The notes beneath the pieces were generated by a model. That model was not told the DNA's origin. It ran no database searches and saw only the letters and a list, made by a program, of their open reading frames with translations. Position numbers and translations under genes: made by a program. DNA of 60,000 nt from the NCBI GenBank assembly GCA_914767715.1, contig OU612068.1:14572001-14632000 (forward strand), written 5' to 3'. Source of the stretch: Membranipora membranacea. Taxonomy: Eukaryota; Bryozoa; Gymnolaemata; Cheilostomatida; Membraniporidae. Of the stretch, positions 50,251 through 60,000 are shown piece after piece; position 1 is the stretch's first letter, and every line of letters starts with the position of its first letter.

Positions 50251-52099
50251 TTTAATTTCATGGCAGGGTTGGCCGCTTTCTGGCCAGCATTTCCTGCTGC
50301 CATGGCACAGTCCCAGGCCCATTAAAATATTCAACAAAAACGATTCTAACTGCACTCGCAGTAGCCTCCCAATTTCGCTGTTGTGTGGCCTCAGCCTGCG
50401 GAAGACCAGCTTCCTGGCGCCAGATGCCATTCTGTCCACCTTCATCATTGGCATTGATCATATCCGCCACGCCAGGAGGAAGATAACTTCGGTCATGGTT
50501 TATCAATAGATAATTGTGTAGTACAGTCATTGCACCAACTTTCCTTTCAATGTTGACTGGAAGTCCCATCATTGGCTTCTTCAGCAACGTCCACCGCTGT
50601 GTCAAAATACCTGCCAAAACAAAAATTACATTATATAACGCACATTGATTTAAACAGTCATGGATGTGTGAGGGACGATGTGAGTGTCCCCAACAGGCGT
50701 AATGGGTGTGATTGAGTCTGTGATAAACATTGGCACGCATCACACAACCACCGTCAGGAAAAGGGAACATCAGGATGTTTACATAAACCTTTCACATTCA
50801 GTATATATCCAAGAGTAGTTTTGTTATATAGTAGTGATTTTCATTCAGTTCGGTTTACAGAGAGATGCCTGTGCAAAAACTCAAATATTAATTTTGACAT
50901 TACAGGTGGGCTTGACCTGTCAGTTTGAAAACAAAAATGCAAGTGACTTTTCAGCTGAATCACACTACAGCACAACTTCAACTGTCATCATAGCTATAGG
51001 CTATTTAGAAATTAAAACTTTAGTACATCATAACACCCCAACCTTGTGATGCGGCCAGATTTGATTTTCTATTGAGAAAAAAGTGATAGTGGAACAAGCC
51101 TATTCATACAACACGCTCAATTATGTAGTATGCTGCACGCAAGTTGCTACGACTCCAAATTTTGAACTCACCAAAAGCGTTTTCAATGACCCTGCGAGCT
51201 CTAGACAGTCTATAGTTATATATTCTCCGTTCCTCATTATTCCTAATATCTCTACCAGGGAAAGGACGCATGAGGTAGGGCTTGAGAGGGAAGGCCTCGT
51301 CCCCGACAATGACATATGGTAGCATATGCTCGCCAACTGGTTCGGGACATGGTAACCTCACTTCTCCTGAAAGCAGAACATTACTAATGAAATAGGAAGT
51401 CGAGCTGAAAGATAACAATGCTTATGTTGCCATTTTCAAGGTCAAATAGAATAATAAAAATGAAAGAAGATAAATTACTGGATATTATATATGTAGCTGC
51501 AATCTTTGCCTAGCTTTATAAGTGTACAGCTGAGGATGTACCCAAGTTTGATTGTTGAATGTATGTATGTTTATATTCGGTCTCAATCTCTGTGAAATAG
51601 GGGATAGGGTTGACATCATGAAATGAAGGGATTTACATTTGCGAATCAGCCCAAAAAATGGATGGGACTCAAAATGTAGCCTATTATGTGCAAGAAATTT
51701 CTTATATCTTAGTTGAACCCTACCACTCTGCATTCTACGATTGAAGTTGGACCACTCCCAGACACCCCCATCCGCCTCACAACCAAGCTGTCCAATGTCC
51801 ACAGAGATAAAACGATAACAAGAGTCAGCCATGGCCATCAGGTTCATCGAGTGAGTTCCTTTATAGTTGTACCACTGAGAACCAGCTCCATGGGGTTTCT
51901 GGATAATAACATGCTTTCCTGTTCAAAGAAAATCATTAGAAAGGATATTCGAAAGTCACTTGATGGTGTAAGATGACTCGGCTTTTATTTTGCCAGACTT
52001 GGACAGTTATAGATTGGATACTATCGAATATACTTATCTCAGAGATCCAGTAATAAAAAAACACTTGAAATTTAATTATTTCCTAGCAGATATCAAATA

Positions 52100-52550
52100 A
52101 AGCCTGGTGCCCAATTGCAGTGGGCAATCTCAAGAGTCTGGAAACTCTTGCAACGCTCTTGCAATTGTCCTACCAGTCTTGAGATTTTGTAGTTCAAATT
52201 GCAAAAAATTTACTCTAGAATTCTTGCAGCAGCTGCACAATAATCTTACAACTTCCAAGACTGCAGTTATCAATTGATTGCAGAATCTCTGAGTTTTATC
52301 AAATCTCAGTCCATATCGCATATACAGCCAAAATCTCTGCCCTTTGGTTCACAGTTAGTTTTCTAAGATATTCTGTTGCAACTGTCTTGCAAATATCTTA
52401 GAATTCTGACGCCGTCAGACTTCTGAGATTAGTCTTGCAAGACTTGCAAGAGTCTTGAGACGCTGAGATGTGGTTCAGAATAGAAGAACTGTTGCAAATC
52501 CTTGCAAGACCAAAGGTCTTGCAATTTGGCTGCAATTTGTCACCAGGCTT
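52100..52550. mobile_element. 451-bp MITE with TA duplication, CTTGCAAGACT-rich
   Basis: The ends are aagcctggtg and its complement, each flanked by TA (52098-52099, 52551-52552), with caattgcag/ctgcaatttg just inside. The interior has many CTTGCAA and TCTTGAGA words in both orientations. It lies in a transposase intron. A TA duplication would suggest Tc1/mariner mobilisation; a TWA reading (Harbinger) cannot be excluded. Confidence 0.75.
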
Positions 52551-53109
52551 TAATACCACACATTATATTCTATGATGGTTATTCAAAGGTCATGGCCAAT
52601 TAATTTTGAGAACTGTTATTTACCGTCTAGCGCTCCAACGCAGTGTGGAAAGTTCCAGTTCTCACTGAACCTAAAATTCAAAGTAGAGAATCGATGCAGA
52701 AAAACTTTTTTGTGATAAAAACAACAACCAAAAGCATTTAGTGCTGTCATTGTATGCACCGAAAAAAATGACATTGCAATGGTGAATTTGCAATCATTTG
52801 CCTATTCAAAGAGTGGTTACTCAATTATATACCTCCAGGCAAGTCCGATACTAGACCAAACAATTTTAATCATTAATTTGTTAATTTCAAATACCGGCTC
52901 CATGTATGCAGTGTCCAGCTATTTTGAAGACATGCTTTCCGACTCCAGGATAGAACAGTTTGCTATTGTTGTCAATTGAGTGACATGTGTAATCTATTTG
53001 TTCCAAATTACATTTAGAAAAGATAGACTATACAGAAAATAGTAGGACCCATACTGATCATATAATCATGTTGTCAGGACCGGATGGTTAATTAGACTAT
53101 TGATACCAA

Positions 53110-53665
53110 ACAGCACTGGTACATCTGTTGTTGGCCACACACTAGATCATGCAGTAGAGTTGGATGGTTAATAAGACTATATACCGTTTGCAATTGAGTG
53201 ATTAATGACAGAGGTGCCACACCATCAGTCACATCAAAAGCCGGCGGTAAAGGTTTGTATCGGCTGGAAGGCCACATGCTTGTTGATTTTCCAGTAAAAC
53301 AAACAAATCATCAGTTGACAAACAGTCGACTATCGATAAATCACAACATCGATGTTCGAACTGAATGCGAACAGCGCTGATTCACCTGTTGTTGGTCACA
53401 CACTGGATCATGCAGTAGAGTTGGATGGTTAATAAGACTGTATACCGTTTGCAATTGAGTGGCTAATGACAGAGGTGCTACACCATCAGTCACATCAAAA
53501 GCTGGCGGTAAAGGTTTGTATTAGTAGTTGGGACGCATGCTTGTCAATTGTCAAATATTGCAGCAAGTCATCAGTGAACTGCCAAACAGTCGACTACCGA
53601 TAGAATGAGACACTGATGTTCGAACTGAATGCAAACAGCACTGGTACACCTGTTGTTGGTCACAC
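53110..53665. repeat. About 262-bp tandem repeat, 2.2 copies
   Basis: Unit starts lie near 53110, 53370 and 53634 (aacagcactggtacacctgt type). The shared words gtagagttggatggttaata and caccatcagtcacatcaaaa are almost unchanged. The array lies in transposase intron 2. Confidence 0.88.
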
Positions 53666-55165
53666 ACTGGATTATGTTAGCAGCAACAATTGAAAATGGG
53701 TTCTGCTCGCTGGAGACAGCCTCGATTTTAATTAATATTAGGCCACAATAGGCTGATGAATGATTACAAACACATGTTTTCAACCATGCATGAACAACTA
53801 AACATCATTAACTTTATCAATTTAAAGCCTACCCGTCTGCAATAGTTTTCCAATCAGCCTCTGTCTCAGGTTGTCGCAGGTATACTGGCTGCATTCGTTT
53901 CCAGATGGCATCACAGACGTCGGTAGTGTTTGTGTATTGTCCCGTAGTCGGATCCTGTTGCTAGGTGATGAAGTGTTACTGCGAGCTTGAGCATGGGTTT
54001 GATCGCTTTGCGCATTTCCGTGTCCTCTTTGGTGATATCTTCCTGAATCATGCTTAAGATATGGTCGAAAGATTGTTTTGACATCCGGAAGTATTCCTGG
54101 TGTTTCTCCAGATAGTTCCGCAGCTCCTGCACCAGGTTGCCAAACAATCCCAGTTCATCTCTGTGAAAAAGAAAAGAATTTCAAAATGATTGTGATGGTG
54201 GCTTTCAATGTTTTGATGTTTGTAAAATGTGATTACAAATGCAACTCACTCTCTGACATTTTACTACTTTAAACTGAATCATTACAAAGAAAGCCATTGA
54301 ATCATCACCAAAGATTGGTCAGGCATTTTTTCTCACATACATACAAGGTATGAAATGGAACTTGGTACACAAAAACAAATTGACTAAGGATACAATCTTG
54401 ACATGGACAGGCATAGTCATAAGCCCCTGGGACCTGCATATCCGTATGTACCAATGTGGTTGATACTGGACAAAAATTGATTTACAAAGTCCAGCTTGCA
54501 AAGCCCCAGCAGGGGCCCATGACAGACTGACTGCAGTTGTTGTGTAGTGAGAACTCTCAGAGAGAGTGATCACACCATATTGAAGACACAATTACAACAA
54601 CTTCATGCCCATAGCCCACCTACGCCAACTCAACTAGCACACTACATATATGAGCTTGCTGAAAGATGGTGTCTTTAAAATGAATGAAGTGGTTCTAAAA
54701 GTAGTAAGAAAGTTAGTATACAACCTAAATATAATTATTTTATGTAGTCCTCTCACCTGCTGGCATTGATTGGGTGTACCCAATACCTTCTTTCCTGTCT
54801 CTCCTCTCCACCAATAACCTGCAGCAGAAGCTGGTACAGGTTAACAAGATGCAACCCTATTGCAGCAATAACCTGATCAGGTCTCATGTTGAAGAGTCAC
54901 AAAGTTAGTAAAGTAGTGGATTGGAAAGTAAAGCAAAGCTCAGAGAAATTTAGACACAAGCAGCAAGGTAAATTGATAATATTATTGTCTCACGAAGTGT
55001 GTGAAAATATGAGACTCTTCTGATTGGATTAACTTGACCTCTGAACCTAACACTGATCGGGTTTATAAAATCGGCTCGGTTGAAAGCGGTCATGTGTTTT
55101 GCCCATAACGGCCGTTTAGGCCCGGACACGGTTTTGCCCTCGGTCGTCTCACTGAAATCGGGCAG

Positions 55166-55179
55166 GTGTGCTTAGACCT
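55166..55179 (-). repeat. Harbinger right terminal inverted repeat
   Basis: GTGTGCTTAGACCT ends at 55179 and is followed by TTA. Subterminal tgaaatcgggcag lies at 55153-55165. Confidence 0.92.
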
Positions 55180-56122
55180 TTATGTTGTGATAACAACCGA
55201 TAACAAATCATTGGTACTGCTTAGATCAGGAGTATAATGTGAAAAGGGAAATCCCCGAACAAAATTGGTTTTTCCCTTATACAACATTGCACAATTAGTG
55301 CTAAAAAGGGGCATTGCCTACAGTCAAGTAGCATTTAATTAGCTGCATGACAAGGCTAGCATTCAAGCATATCAGTACAAAATCAATGTGAGATATCGAC
55401 CCGTACTAGTAATAAAAACCAATTGGAGCTGCTCATGTTGTTGCAAGCCTTGCACGTGATTATAAACGAGCATGCATAAAAAGCATGTAAATATGCTTTG
55501 TCAGCTAGCAATGCAGCAAAATATTACGGTCACAATAATGTAACACTGAAAAACAATTAATATTAGATTCTTATATATTGGCTTGACAGACATACCTCTT
55601 AACTCCATTATACCTTAATTGTGGTGAGCATATCAACGCTAATTACTTCAGACACGTAAGACCCACTTCTGAATTTCAGGAGTAAAATATCTTTCTGGTT
55701 AATCTCCTCAGCCTTAACGTGATATATCGCTTTTTAAACGCAGTGACCTCTGGAAGTTCATTTTGGGGCATACATGCCCTTTTTAAATTGAGCCCTCTGT
55801 GCCTTTTTTTTGTGGTATATGAATAGTTTATGCTTTCACCATATAGAGGAGGCATGGCACTAACTGGAGGAATGACATTTTAGTGAAACCTTATGATTTT
55901 AGGCCTCCTCTCTTCGAGACTTGAATTTAGAGGGTCATTACCCTCTACATTGAGAAGCACTCTTACTTTGAATATGTTTAAGAAAAGGCTAATGCAACAT
56001 TTTTTCAGTTTATTGGCATAGCCTTATTTTTTGTTGAATATCATGTATCATTTTTCTTTTTTGCCATTTATGTCACATCATGAAAAACATTAGTAATAAT
56101 GAATTGTTGCTGACAATGAAAG

Positions 56123-56153
<31 letters not shown>

Positions 56154-56782
56154 CTGACCCCTCATTACATGCAACCCCAATAATGCAGAAACTAAAATTT
56201 CCAAATTATTTTACCATTTTGGTCTTGTACTGTCACTTTCATCAACAATCTTACCAGCTTACAGATCTTGGTTGTCACAACTGTAAAAGATAACAACCCA
56301 AATTTTCACTTATTTAGGTCAGAATTTTCCAGCCAAAGTTCATAAATTTAGAAAGATGTCAGTCAAATTTGTTGTCAGCATGATGAACAACAGGAGATTG
56401 TCTAGATTTTGATCGAAGCGATTATTGATTATGGCTTTACATCTTGAGATATTTGGATTTTTGTGGCTAAACTAGCTTTATTTGGTCCAAAACATGCACT
56501 ACTCTATGAAATTAGTTTAAACAACATGCTATACGCACCAGCTTCCATTAAATTATAGAGTATTTCCGAGGTTTTGATCGTGGAGTTTGATGATAAATTC
56601 AATAGTAGAGAAGTTATGAGCATGAGCATTTCTCTTTCGAAGCTAAACAATCACCTAAAAAAGGTGATACATTGTCGTACACAATGTGCTTTGCATGTAA
56701 TACTGCACAGATTTTCATCACTCTTTTGCATATCATAATTTACTGCATCATTTTGCCCATTGCTGCCTATATGTCTTCAACA

Positions 56783-57262
56783 TACTTGCCAAGTAATCTA
56801 AATTCAAAAGTGGGAGATTTCAATTTGCAGCGATACTGCAAGGCATCGCGGTGCTTCGATGGTGCAAAGCACCCATGCGATCCACCTGGGGGTTTTGGGG
56901 CGGTGTAAGCCCCGGATGGGGAACGTGGGATGAGCCCTGGCCACTGATGCTCTGAGAGCATTTCTTGCAACTAGGAAGGGCTAAAAACGCATATTTGATC
57001 CCAGATCATTTCATGTTTTTATTTTGTACTAGTACTAAAATATCAAACTGAGGTGAAAACACTTTAAACACTTACCATCAAAACATGGGCCCCTGGGACT
57101 CATCAACAAATGCTTGGGTTGATACTTAAAATTTGCGATAGGGCTGTTTTCTCTCAAATCTGGAGGAAATAGTGAGAATTACAAAAAGTGGGAAGTGGGC
57201 AGAAGTGGGTGTGGAAATCTGGACGGTCCCACCTAAATTTATAGGGAGATTTGGCAAGTATG
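56783..57262. mobile_element. 480-bp inverted-repeat element
   Basis: The left end catacttgccaagtaatcta and the right end (complement, agatttggcaagtatg) form imperfect inverted repeats. The interior has a GC-rich block at 56830-56950 unlike its surroundings. Confidence 0.5.
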
Positions 57263-57333
57263 GTTTTCAATGTATTTTAGTTAATGTACAATTAATCAAG
57301 TTAGAAACATGCAGTTTAAAAAAAATTGTGATA

Positions 57334-57703
57334 TTAAAGGGCAACCAAGGTTTCGCAGCAATGCATTAGTGGGTAGTAAATAATGTGCAGCATCAGCTTT
57401 GTGCATGATGCGGCGCAAAACTCAAAGTAGTTGCTGACTCTAAGCTGGGTAACACTTCAGTTTAGGGGAGGTTCCAAGACATCGCTTTAATAATGATAGA
57501 GCACAGCCTAAATAATAACAGGAACAGGAAACTGCTCTGTGGTATACTATTTTAGCTGAGTTTGAGTACTTGATGGACGGATTGTTTCACAAGAATTCTG
57601 GCTGAATAATCATCAGAATTAGATTTTGTCTTTTTCCCGATGCAGAAGGTGCAATCTGCTATCAATCGATGAGAACTTGTTTGAAACCTTGGTTGCCCTT
57701 TAA
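57334..57703. mobile_element. 370-bp MITE with 20-bp inverted repeats
   Basis: ttaaagggcaaccaaggttt at 57334 is matched by its exact complement ending at 57703. Confidence 0.75.
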
Positions 57704-57747
57704 ACATTAGCCAGGGGGGTCTTTCAATTAGAAACAGCCAAAATCGC

Positions 57748-57902
57748 AATCTTATCGCTCACTCAGTGAGTGAGCGATACCTGCTGGGGGTATCGCTTTC
57801 AGATCGCTCAGTCACTTGATGGAACTATATACATTCTGAGTGAGCGATTTGGGAGCGATGTTCTCTAATTGAAACACATGGTGGGTGATAATTTTGAGCG
57901 AT
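57748..57902. repeat. GAGCGAT/ATCGCTC word cluster
   Basis: The heptamer gagcgat or its complement appears repeatedly (57755-57900), including cactcagtgagtgagcgat, making several overlapping small palindromes. Confidence 0.7.
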
Positions 57903-58005
57903 GTGATAGTGATAACTTGCTTTAGTAAAGCACACCCCAAAAAAAATACCAATAGGTCACTATTTCCTTTGTTGAAACGCTGGGCCAATCTGATATAGAG
58001 ATTGT

Positions 58006-58100
58006 TCCCTCTGTGGTGGCGGAGGGATATTGCAAAGGCCGGGTATTAAGGAGCCTCGATACCCGACCCTTGCAATATCTCTCCGCCACCACAGAGGGAC
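58006..58100. mobile_element. Short palindromic MITE, copy 2
   Basis: ccctctgtggtggcggaggg is followed at the other end by ctccgccaccacagaggga. It is nearly identical in plan to 14,882-14,965, and both are followed by cttgttcta. Confidence 0.85.
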
Positions 58101-58339
58101 AAACTTGTTCTAATCTTGGTCTTAGTTTTGATGTTAAAATCGAAATTTGACATTCACAGTTGACATTTGTTGGTTAGACCATTTTGTGTTATCGTTTATG
58201 ATTTTCATTTTATCATTTAATGTGTACCATATATACCTACTGGATTAGGGATAAAATTTCACTGATAGAAAATTTGCAACTACCAACTCTGCTTATCACC
58301 AAATTTGCCAAAATCAAAAATATTGCCCCTTTGTCATAA

Positions 58340-58490
58340 TAGGCAAAAGCCGACCTGTTCCACTGTAATAAAATTGATTATTAATAATCAGTGTAAAATC
58401 CCATAGCAGTAGCTCTCAACTGGTATGGGATTTTACATTGATTATTAATAATCAATTTTAGTACAGTGGAACAGGTCACGCTTTTGCCTA
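58340..58490. mobile_element. 151-bp near-perfect foldback
   Basis: Arms of about 65 bases (outer ends taggcaaaagc and gcttttgccta; shared gattattaataatca and taaaatcccata) surround a loop of under 20 bases. Confidence 0.88.
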
Positions 58491-59101
58491 CTGGTTAATT
58501 GTACTGGTTACTAAACAGGTCACATAAATACCATACTTGAGTTTCTGACATGGCTTTCGTTGTTTTAATTGTTCCCTAGAATTTTTGTATTACTCTAGTG
58601 CCATATCGAATCGCTGATAACAATAGATTAAATAGATTAAAAAGGGGATTCCCTGAGAAGTTATGACAAACAGGTAGCAATCATGTGATGCCATAATTCC
58701 GTCATACGCCTACAATCGTACCAAAGCACAGCTTTACTAAGCACGGACTACATAGCTTCTTCTTTTTAAGACAAAACGATAAACTTTCATAGTAAGTTAT
58801 TTAGGTTTATCCTCCTACAAGCAACACAGTGATTGTGATTCACAAGCTGTTTTTACTGTTAAATCAATTGGTTGAGAAAAATTCCTTGTGATAAAACTTG
58901 CTTGTCGTTTGATTTTCTAATCTATTGCTGCTCTGCTCTGCTCTGTGACAAAACTCACTCTCCATTTTAAGATATTCATGACCTTGTTCCACTTTTGTGT
59001 TATAGCGCTAAGCAGCCCCTTGACTAACGTACTCAAATTCAAGTTAAATTTTCTCCATACAACTCGCCCTGACAGGTGTTTTTATACATTAGAACAGCAT
59101 C

Positions 59102-59699
59102 ATGAATAATGAACTGAGAGTAGTGGCGATAAACTTTCTGCAAGAGCTGGATAATGATCGATTCAATAAGTTTTACTTCAAGGAGCTGGCGGCAAGATAT
59201 CGTCGCTTCTCCCGGCAGCCTGGAATTAGAAGCAGGTAAACCGAGTTGTACAAAAATACCGCTTGATTCAACAATCATCGTTTGTCAAGAATAGGCAGGT
59301 TGCCAATCGCCATATTCTGTGTGGGAATGAATGATGCGAATCTCTTACACTGGCAAACATTTTTATATTTTATGCATGTATTTATATGAACTGATATGTG
59401 CAATCAAAGATCATCAATAAATTATTTTCAGATTTCAGTTCAAGGAAGTGATTGATTATCTGAAGTGGAGAAAGCTTACTTACCTGGTACGAGGACAGGT
59501 GGCTCTTAAGCCAATGTTCATCAACACTACTCCAGGCAAGCATCTGATATTCACAGTCTCTCCTGGCTCAGATAAGAGTAGGGAGTATTATGTCTGTCAG
59601 ATCTGTGATCGTGGATTCCCATCCCGTAATGGACTGTTCTCACATCAAGACTCGAAACCTCACCGTGAAATGTTGCAGTCTTACATTCAACCATTGCAG
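59102..59699 (+). CDS. Second MOV10-like gene, first two exons (runs off window)
   Basis: Exons 59102-59235 and 59432-59699 join in phase 2 and the second ends in phase 0 before gtatgg, exactly as exons 2 and 3 of the minus-strand MOV10-like gene do. The second exon matches that paralogue: KEVIDYLKWRKLTYL aligns with [15 protein letters not shown], and CQICDRGFPSRNGL...H...H aligns with [14 protein letters not shown], a C2H2 finger. The acidic first exon of the paralogue has no counterpart here, so either the start lies at the MNNEL codon or a further upstream exon exists. No helicase domain is in view. The gene points away from the first copy, with the Harbinger element between them. Confidence 0.82.
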
Positions 59700-60000
59700 G
59701 TATGGGTTATGATAGTAGGCTTCCCAGTCAGACATAGTTCCATGATCACTGATGATTCAGTGAAATAACAAACCTTTAATTAGCCCAGTTGAGGCACATA
59801 GTTCCAGCTTTAAAGTTCCAGAGTGGTAGCCTCGATGTAAACACTTGATGTTCCTAATGTTCCTCTTTTACTGGCTACTATGTCGGACTGCTGATGTGCT
59901 AGCTCTGCAACAATGCATTGACATAAGGTTTAGAAAGCCCCAGTCGTCTGAAATTACTATGTAGAAGCAGAAGAAAACCCCCATAGGTATAACTGTATAT

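Larger units (their letters stand above)
50258..54887 (-). pseudogene. Harbinger DDE transposase with internal deletion and frameshift
   Basis: Exons: 54757-54887 (ATG), 53833-54160, 52624-52670, 51724-51918, 51172-51366, 50258-50610 (stop). The N-terminal RRYWVHPIN, LQELR-like VQELRNY and YFRMSKQSFDHIL are classic for HARBI1-type proteins. The three catalytic acids are present: D in GALDGKH, D in VGDEAFPL and E in ENAFG. All splice phases agree except inside the second exon, where after LATG the frame runs to a stop and resumes in another frame at VCDAIWKRM. About 35 bases that family members have here are missing; the exon sum (1249 nt) plus 35 is a multiple of three. The copy therefore cannot make full-length enzyme unless the lesion is bypassed. 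Confidence 0.85.
46091..55179. mobile_element. Complete 9.1-kb PIF/Harbinger DNA transposon
   Basis: Perfect 14-base terminal inverted repeats, AGGTCTAAGCACAC at 46091-46104 and its complement at 55166-55179, are flanked by TTA on both sides (46088-46090, 55180-55182), the three-base target duplication typical of PIF/Harbinger. A second block, ctgcccgatttca, occurs inside both ends in inverted orientation; the left end has about 28 extra bases before it. Inside are the two genes expected of this superfamily: a MADF/Myb-like protein (+) and a DDE transposase (-), tail to tail. Nested insertions are a LINE fragment, a 451-bp MITE and satellite repeats in introns. Confidence 0.93.
55183..59100. 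other. Intergenic, foldback-rich, no gene recognised
   Basis: Repeats fill much of it: (TA)n at 56123-56151, several inverted-repeat elements at 56.8-58.5 kb (listed separately) and GAGCGAT-rich sequence at 57.75-57.9 kb. Open frames here have no family similarity. The last few hundred bases should include the promoter of the second MOV10-like gene. Confidence 0.5.

Noticed and set aside
56672-56970. Overlapping frames around the GC-rich block at 56.83-56.95 kb as a gene
   Set aside because: The block lies inside an inverted-repeat element and is open on both strands; no motif was seen.
1-60000. Bacterial-type features (operons, CRISPR, riboswitches)
   Set aside because: Spliced genes, poly(A) signals, SINEs and LINEs show an animal nuclear genome. 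No regularly spaced CRISPR-like repeat array was found.

Overview
The window is nuclear DNA of an invertebrate animal. It is AT-rich, its genes are split into short exons with GT-AG introns, and it carries many tRNA-derived SINEs, LINE fragments and foldback MITEs. Single-domain von Willebrand factor C (SVWC) proteins are best known from arthropods, but I cannot assign the phylum from sequence alone. Exon limits were read by eye from splice signals, phase agreement and family similarity.

Left part (1-7.1 kb, + strand): the 3' part of a secreted multi-MAM-domain protein gene. It holds the tail of one MAM domain and three complete ones. It converges on a minus-strand papain-family cysteine protease (7.2-12.0 kb, seven exons, 370 codons), and the two 3' ends probably overlap. 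SINE and LINE debris (12.0-13.4 kb) follows, then a broken, partial second copy of the protease 5' half (14.2-15.6 kb).

Middle part (15.6-33 kb): gene-poor, repeat-rich DNA containing three same-strand genes for small secreted eight-cysteine SVWC proteins at 19.65, 24.44 and 30.43 kb. All have the same three-exon structure, a 97-nt middle exon and a TATA box about 100 bp upstream of the start codon. Between them lie a 7-bp G-rich satellite, a (CATATG)n tract, SINEs and a 2.06-kb inverted-repeat element flanked by the direct repeat GACCAG.

Right part (33.9-60 kb): a 20-coding-exon MOV10-like SF1 RNA helicase gene on the minus strand (33.9-45.0 kb) and the first two exons of a second MOV10-like gene on the plus strand (59.1 kb onward). 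The two are arranged head to head. Between them sits a complete-looking 9.1-kb PIF/Harbinger DNA transposon (46,091-55,179) with 14-bp terminal inverted repeats and TTA target-site duplications. It carries an intact five-exon MADF/Myb-like gene and, tail to tail with it, a DDE transposase gene that keeps its catalytic triad but has an internal deletion and frameshift. The rest of 55.2-59.1 kb is a run of foldback elements.

SVWC proteins (the insect Vago family) and MOV10 helicases are both linked to antiviral defence in other animals. Their adjacency here is suggestive, but any functional link is inference.
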